From UBA1231 sp045652765 (lineage in GTDB: Bacteria > Bacillota_I > Bacilli_A > ML615J-28 > CAG-313): a DNA stretch of 18,041 bases. The stretch spans positions 1-18,041 of the forward strand of contig JAZOLG010000047.1 in the NCBI GenBank assembly GCA_045652765.1. The letters are read 5' to 3'. Below the pieces are notes generated by a model. That model saw only the letters and a program-made list of their open reading frames with translations, ran no database searches and had not been told where the DNA came from. The translations under genes and the position numbers were made by a program. Of the stretch, positions 14,308 through 18,041 are shown in pieces (the first letter of the stretch is position 1; each line of letters starts with the position of its first letter).

Positions 14308-14733
14308 TTAAATAAATTGTTCTTTTATTAATTCACTTTCGACTTCAATTACATCATCAATTAAAATAGACGATTTATCTTTAAAAATTATTGTTCTTGT
14401 AATTTCATCAATTCTTTTGATTATTCCTATTTTTTCTTGATACTTACCTCCAGCTTTTTTTAAATCTTTTACAAAATATATAAATTTTACTGGTTCTTCT
14501 AAATGTTTAAATTCATTTATAATTTGTAGCTTTTGATTTAAAATTACAAGTTGTTCTTCATCTAACTCAATCAATTTGTCAGTTAGTCTTGCGGTTTCTT
14601 TGATTTTTTCATCGTGGCCAGTAAGTGCAGCAAAAGGTGCAAACTGACTAGCACGTTGTAATCTACTCATCCTAGGATGTTTTGTTGATGTTGGATGTTC
14701 TAAATCTATAATACTTTGATATTTCTTTTCCAT
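14308..14733 (-). CDS. YolD-like protein, partner of Y-family polymerase
   Basis: A 141-residue soluble protein matching the YolD-like family, small proteins encoded next to UmuC/UvrX-type polymerases in Gram-positives. Their exact job is not well established; a UmuD-like accessory role has been suggested. The conserved region is at about 20-45: HPRMSRLQRASQFAPFAAL, followed by a helical segment rich in Glu and Leu (about 41-78) and a beta-rich C-terminus (85-135). I use the ATG at 14733, one base after the polymerase stop; a TTG-started longer form would overlap the polymerase and lacks a binding site. The nearest site, GGAGGT, lies 13 bases upstream inside the polymerase gene. The pair is thus co-transcribed and probably translationally coupled. 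Confidence 0.85.
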   Translation of the reverse strand: MEKKYQSIIDLEHPTSTKHPRMSRLQRASQFAPFAALTGHDEKIKETARLTDKLIELDEEQLVILNQKLQIINEFKHLEEPVKFIYFVKDLKKAGGKYQEKIGIIKRIDEITRTIIFKDKSSILIDDVIEVESELIKEQFI

Positions 14734-14734
14734 A

Positions 14735-16264
14735 TTATGCTTTATGACCTCCAATTTGTTTATTTCGATCAATTGAAGTTGCGCCTTCTTCTAAATTCAT
14801 CCCTTTTAATATAGCATTCTTTCCAAATCTTTTCTTTAAACCTACAACTGTTTTTTGTAATTCTTTTTCTTTTTGAAGTTTAATTTTTTGTTGTTCTTCC
14901 TCTTCTTTTGATACTTGACTATTAACATTAAAAATATCTAATTGTTCAAATACTTTTTCATCTTTTACATTTGATTCATAATCTAATAAATTTGCAGACA
15001 AATTGATTCGGCGAACCAACAATAGTTTATTTACTATCTTATCAAATAGTTCTAATACACCTTTTGTAATTTCTTCAGTCGATGAGGTCATTTTCTTAAA
15101 ATTTACCGTTCCGTGAGCATGTTTTGGTACAAGCCTTCCATAATGATCTTTTGTGACTTCTCCAAAGTAATTGGCTTTAATTAAAGGATTAGTTAAATTC
15201 TCAATATCATATCCAACTGTTAAAGTAATTTGTTTAGTAACTATTCCTTTTTCTACTAAATCTAATACTAATAAATCAACCATTTCATGGACAATTAATC
15301 TAGCTTTATCTGAAGTATAAGCCTCATGTAAAACTTGTCCTGAACTTATACTTTTAGCAGATGGTTTATAGGACTTTACATCTTCAATTGTACATGGTTC
15401 ATATCCCCATGCATGATCGATTAAAAGTTCGGCATTAACGCCAAACAAACTATATAATAAATCTTCATTACGATAACACTTAGGATCAGCAACCGAACAA
15501 AGTGCAACATCACCCATCGTATACATTCCATGTTCCTCTAGTTTTGTAGCTATACCCTTTCCTACACGCCAAAAATCTGTTAGCGGTTTATGATCCCAAA
15601 GAAGTTGTCGATAACTCATTTCATCAAGTTCAGCTATTCTTACACCATCTTTATCTGGTTTTACTTTTTTTGCAACTATGTCAAGTGCAACTTTTGCAAG
15701 ATACATATTAGTACCAATACCAGCTGTTGCGGTAATACCAGTAGTTTCTAAAACATCTTTAATCATTGTTCTTACAAAATCATGTGCAGTTTGTTTTCTA
15801 ATATTTAGATAAGCAGTTAAATCAATGAACACTTCGTCAATTGAATATACATGGATATCCTCAGGTGCAACGTACTTCAAATATACATTATAAATCTCAG
15901 CACTATATTTCATATAGTGTGCCATTCTTGGTTTAGCCATAATATAATCTACAGCTAAAGTCTTATTATTTTTTAACTCTAAATCATTATAAGATGAACC
16001 ATTTAATTCTTTATTAGGAGCATTTTTTCTTCTTTCATCGTTTACTTCTTTTAATTTTTGATTAGCCTCAAATAGTCTTGCGCGGCCAGATATACCATAT
16101 GCTTTTAGCGATGGCGATACAGCAAGACAAATAGTTTTTTCTGTTCTTTCACCGTCTGCAACTAGTAAATTTGTTGTTAGAGGATCTAATTTTCTTTCTA
16201 CGCATTCTACGGATGCATAAAAAGATTTTAAATCGATAACTGCATATAATTTCGAAACATTCAT
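14735..16264 (-). CDS. Y-family translesion DNA polymerase, UmuC/UvrX type
   Basis: A 509-residue DNA polymerase that copies past DNA damage, generally error-prone. The palm contains Asp11 in VIDLKSFYASVE (9-20) and the catalytic pair Asp143-Glu144 in YSIDEVFIDL (140-149). A helix-hairpin-helix thumb follows (about 228-262), then the little-finger domain (about 320-430). The C-terminal 75 residues are charged and helical, with no evident QLxLF beta-clamp motif, although QLDIFN near 440-446 is a near match and may serve. The length exceeds DinB (about 350-400) and fits the UvrX/YqjW clade, as does the YolD-like gene downstream. The ATG has a TTAGGAGG site 8 bases upstream. An inverted repeat over the -35 suggests repression, possibly damage-inducible; no canonical Bacillus LexA box is visible. 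Confidence 0.92.
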   Translation of the reverse strand: MNVSKLYAVIDLKSFYASVECVERKLDPLTTNLLVADGERTEKTICLAVSPSLKAYGISGRARLFEANQKLKEVNDERRKNAPNKELNGSSYNDLELKNNKTLAVDYIMAKPRMAHYMKYSAEIYNVYLKYVAPEDIHVYSIDEVFIDLTAYLNIRKQTAHDFVRTMIKDVLETTGITATAGIGTNMYLAKVALDIVAKKVKPDKDGVRIAELDEMSYRQLLWDHKPLTDFWRVGKGIATKLEEHGMYTMGDVALCSVADPKCYRNEDLLYSLFGVNAELLIDHAWGYEPCTIEDVKSYKPSAKSISSGQVLHEAYTSDKARLIVHEMVDLLVLDLVEKGIVTKQITLTVGYDIENLTNPLIKANYFGEVTKDHYGRLVPKHAHGTVNFKKMTSSTEEITKGVLELFDKIVNKLLLVRRINLSANLLDYESNVKDEKVFEQLDIFNVNSQVSKEEEEQQKIKLQKEKELQKTVVGLKKRFGKNAILKGMNLEEGATSIDRNKQIGGHKA

Positions 16265-16290
16265 ATTTTATGCCTCCTAATTTCTAATAC

Positions 16291-16319
16291 ATTATATCAT
16301 TTTTCTATTAAATAATCTA
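16291..16319 (-). promoter_or_regulatory. Promoter of the polymerase/YolD-like pair
   Basis: The minus strand has TGATATAAT, an extended -10 with TATAAT at 16296-16291. The hexamer 17 bases upstream is TAGATT (16319-16314), a poor -35 that is also one arm of an inverted repeat. The ATG follows 26 bases after the -10. Confidence 0.65.
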
Positions 16320-16331
16320 CTAATATAGATT
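16314..16331. promoter_or_regulatory. Candidate operator: inverted repeat over the polymerase -35
   Basis: AATCTA and TAGATT are perfect inverted arms separated by 6 bases. One arm coincides exactly with the -35 position of the polymerase promoter, where a bound repressor would block RNA polymerase. It does not match the Bacillus LexA box (CGAAC-N4-GTTCG), so any link to DNA damage is inference. Confidence 0.4.
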
Positions 16332-16336
16332 AAATG

Positions 16337-16369
16337 AAAAGGTGAATCTACCCGAAGGTAAACTCACCT
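16337..16369 (-). terminator. Intrinsic terminator with TTCG tetraloop after the immunity gene
   Basis: On the minus strand a 13-bp stem (AGGTGAGTTTACC with GGTAGATTCACCT, two G-T pairs) is capped by the very stable C-TTCG-G tetraloop and followed by TTTTC overlapping the stem end. It isolates the RHS/immunity unit from the polymerase promoter 20 bases on. The T-tract is short. Confidence 0.8.
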
Positions 16370-16407
16370 AGTTTTGCTTGTGAAAGTAATTTGCTATATT
16401 TTTTCTT

Positions 16408-16824
16408 CTAATAATAATTTTCAATTATACAATCAAGCCTATCGACTGATAATTCTACATATTCACCATTTTTAAATTCATCGCCTAAACCATCAGGATA
16501 ATCATATTCTAAGTCAATTTCAAAATTAAACACTTGCACAATTGCTTTATTAGAGTCCAAAATTCTACCCTTTAACTTATATCCTAGAGAATCAAACAAA
16601 GGTTTAATAATTTCATCTCGCATATTTTTTTCTTCAATTACTTTTTTTAGAATAACTCCTTCAACACTAAAGGCAAAAATTTTTGTAATCTCTAAACCAC
16701 TTTCTGGTTTTTTTCCATTTGGTAAAGGAACTGACATACATACACATTTAACATCATTTCTACCGTCAGTAACAATATATTGAGCATAATTATAATCATA
16801 TTCAAGAACTTTTTTTATGTGCAT
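16408..16824 (-). CDS. Probable immunity protein for the RHS toxin
   Basis: A 138-residue protein of no family I recognise. It has no signal peptide or TM segment, so it is cytoplasmic. It carries 25 acidic and 18 basic residues, and its C-terminal third (about 98-138) is especially acidic. Predicted character is mostly beta strands with one helix near 55-80; the segments at 15-53 and 83-132 look loosely alike (strand, acidic turn, P-x-G, strand), perhaps a duplicated small barrel. The gene begins 17 bases after the RHS toxin stop with a strong AAGGAGGT site and is followed by a terminator. That position, the size, and acidity opposite a very basic toxin tip are the standard signs of a cognate immunity protein. 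Existence as a gene is sure; the immunity role is inference. Confidence 0.7.
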   Translation of the reverse strand: MHIKKVLEYDYNYAQYIVTDGRNDVKCVCMSVPLPNGKKPESGLEITKIFAFSVEGVILKKVIEEKNMRDEIIKPLFDSLGYKLKGRILDSNKAIVQVFNFEIDLEYDYPDGLGDEFKNGEYVELSVDRLDCIIENYY

Positions 16825-16841
16825 AATGCCACCTCCTTATC

Positions 16842-18041
16842 TTATAGCATTGATAAATATTTTGCATATTTTATTGTTCTAATAAAGTATGTGGTAATCA
16901 AATTAGAATTTTGTCCTACCCCAACAAAAAAATATTTATTACCAGAAATCCATTGGGCATATGCATTTACCTTAGAAGCATATACGCCACCATTATTGAT
17001 AATCGCCTTCGCTCCATTAGTATAATCAAATACATTTCTATATCCCATTTGTGGTTTGCCGTGATCTTTGAAATGACTTCTCATTTTTCTCCAACCACCA
17101 TGCCAGTTAGAGTTTCCAAATTTTTGGTATCTTGTTACTCCAGCCATTGAAGCAACGGTTCCTGCAGTAGCAATTGCTGCTGTCGCTAACATTAAACCAT
17201 TATACCATTCTTCGCTCATACCAGCATCTAACATCCAGTTGTTTCCTGTAAATGCTTCTTGATATTCTGCAGAAGCAAATAATCCAGTCCCTAATCCTGC
17301 GACGGCAGTAATACCACCAATTGCCATTGTCCCTACGGCTCCTGCACAATATAATGCCATTCCACCGCTAATCAATGCAGGGATTGCAACCATTGTTAAC
17401 CCAATAGCAGTCATTAAATTATTATCACTAGCTACACCACCAATTGTTAACCCCATACCAACCAAGGCAGTCAAACCAAGGATACAAGCTAATACAGGGA
17501 AGCATCCGCTAGGATCAGCATACATAATCGGATTATTCATGCAGTAACAGTATAGATTCAATCCATTGATACTTTCAGGATCTAAATATTCAATACTATC
17601 CGGTGAAATCCATCTGCATAATTCAGGCGAATAGTAACGTGAGGATACCCAATAAAGCTGAGTTTCGACATCATAACAATATCCTTTATATAAGAATATG
17701 TTGTTATCTATGATTATATTTGATAATTGATAGTTTTCATGTGTATCAGAATATGGATTAGATATTGTTACTTCTCCATATGCTGTATAGTTATAGTTTA
17801 CCATAATACATCCAGTAGAATCAACAATTTTATTAATATTCCCTAAAATGTCTCTTACATAAATGTATTCTTGATTATCGTATATAAATCCATTTAATTG
17901 ATTATTTATATCATATAAATAATCAAACATAATATTATTTTTTTCTGATCTTATTAGTAAATCATCATCATAATAGTAATTGGTAACATTACTAGTACTT
18001 GTTTTCTTTATGCTTTGGCCTAATTCATTGTATTCAAATAA
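16842..18041 (-). CDS. RHS-repeat polymorphic toxin, C-terminal part
   Basis: Only the C-terminal 399 residues are in the window. The frame continues past the ATG at 17930 to the right edge with clear RHS/YD-repeat sequence (YNELGQS near the edge), so that ATG is internal. Residues about 1-105 are YD repeats. The RHS core-associated module follows: YKGYCYDVETQLYWVSSRYY (118-137), RWISPDS, NLYCYCMNNP and DPSG (176-179), where RHS proteins typically cut themselves to release the toxin. Residues about 182-300 form a hydrophobic Gly/Ala-rich segment, perhaps for delivery. The variable tip (about 317-399) starts with the SHFKDHG motif and ends with LITTYFIRTIKYAKY. It is strongly basic (12 Lys/Arg, 2 Asp), suggesting an RNase of the BECR-fold type; that class is by pattern only. 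An immunity gene follows. Such toxins are secreted and kill competitors on contact. Confidence 0.88.
   Translation of the reverse strand, partial: LFEYNELGQSIKKTSTSNVTNYYYDDDLLIRSEKNNIMFDYLYDINNQLNGFIYDNQEYIYVRDILGNINKIVDSTGCIMVNYNYTAYGEVTISNPYSDTHENYQLSNIIIDNNIFLYKGYCYDVETQLYWVSSRYYSPELCRWISPDSIEYLDPESINGLNLYCYCMNNPIMYADPSGCFPVLACILGLTALVGMGLTIGGVASDNNLMTAIGLTMVAIPALISGGMALYCAGAVGTMAIGGITAVAGLGTGLFASAEYQEAFTGNNWMLDAGMSEEWYNGLMLATAAIATAGTVASMAGVTRYQKFGNSNWHGGWRKMRSHFKDHGKPQMGYRNVFDYTNGAKAIINNGGVYASKVNAYAQWISGNKYFFVGVGQNSNLITTYFIRTIKYAKYLSML

Noticed and set aside
16265..16407. Canonical LexA/SOS box before the polymerase
   Set aside because: No CGAAC-N4-GTTCG-like sequence is present; only the different AATCTA/TAGATT inverted repeat was found.
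16780..17150. Two plus-strand open frames opposite the RHS and immunity genes
   Set aside because: Both are antisense to well-supported genes and have low-complexity composition without ribosome binding sites.
1..18041. CRISPR array, insertion sequence, tRNA or rRNA genes
   Set aside because: I saw no regularly spaced repeats, transposase motifs, terminal inverted repeats or structural RNA genes. All gaps are under 150 bases and are explained by promoters and terminators.

Overview
The window looks like the chromosome of a low-GC, AT-rich Gram-positive (Firmicutes-type) bacterium. Base composition is strongly A+T. Ribosome binding sites are strong AGGAGG-like sequences, promoters are TTGACA/TATAAT type, and neighbouring genes are packed with overlaps or gaps of a few bases. 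A glutamate racemase implies peptidoglycan synthesis, so a wall-less mollicute is unlikely. TGA appears as a stop codon and Trp is encoded by TGG, so the standard bacterial code applies. The lipoprotein with InlB-type repeats and the GH9 glycosidase suggest a gut or rumen-type anaerobe, but this is inference and no species can be named.

Layout, left to right. All genes are on the minus strand except one. (1) Positions 1-991 hold two small membrane proteins of unknown function under an extended -10 promoter; the second runs off the left edge. (2) Positions 1125-5333, read right to left, form an operon from a perfectly spaced promoter: a GH9 glycosidase without a signal peptide, two half-size CHR-family (chromate-type) transporter subunits, and glutamate racemase, closed by an intrinsic terminator. 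(3) Positions 5411-10626 form a second operon: OmpR-type response regulator, histidine kinase with almost no extracellular loop, HAD phosphatase, SGNH-hydrolase lipoprotein, MntP manganese exporter and NAD synthetase. (4) A divergent gene at 10743-11645 encodes a protein of the D-2-hydroxyacid dehydrogenase fold that lacks the usual catalytic residues. Its consensus promoter stands back to back with the two-component promoter, with an 11-bp palindrome between them. (5) Positions 11666-14258 hold an RlmCD-type 23S rRNA methyltransferase and a PlsC-like acyltransferase carrying a zinc ribbon. (6) Positions 14308-16264 hold a Y-family DNA polymerase and its YolD-like partner, with an inverted repeat over the promoter -35. 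(7) Positions 16408-18041 hold the C-terminal end of an RHS polymorphic toxin followed by a probable immunity gene. The RHS frame stays open to the right edge, so only its C-terminal 399 residues are visible.

The most noteworthy parts are the RHS toxin/immunity pair, whose basic toxin tip is followed by an acidic unknown protein; the residue-depleted dehydrogenase-like protein sharing a regulatory region with a two-component system; the acyltransferase/zinc-ribbon fusion; and the apparently cytoplasmic GH9 enzyme co-transcribed with CHR transporters and murI. None of these is proven to be a new system from sequence alone. Five starts or ends were set away from the longest possible frame: positions 991, 3025, 10743 and 14733, and the open right edge of the RHS gene.
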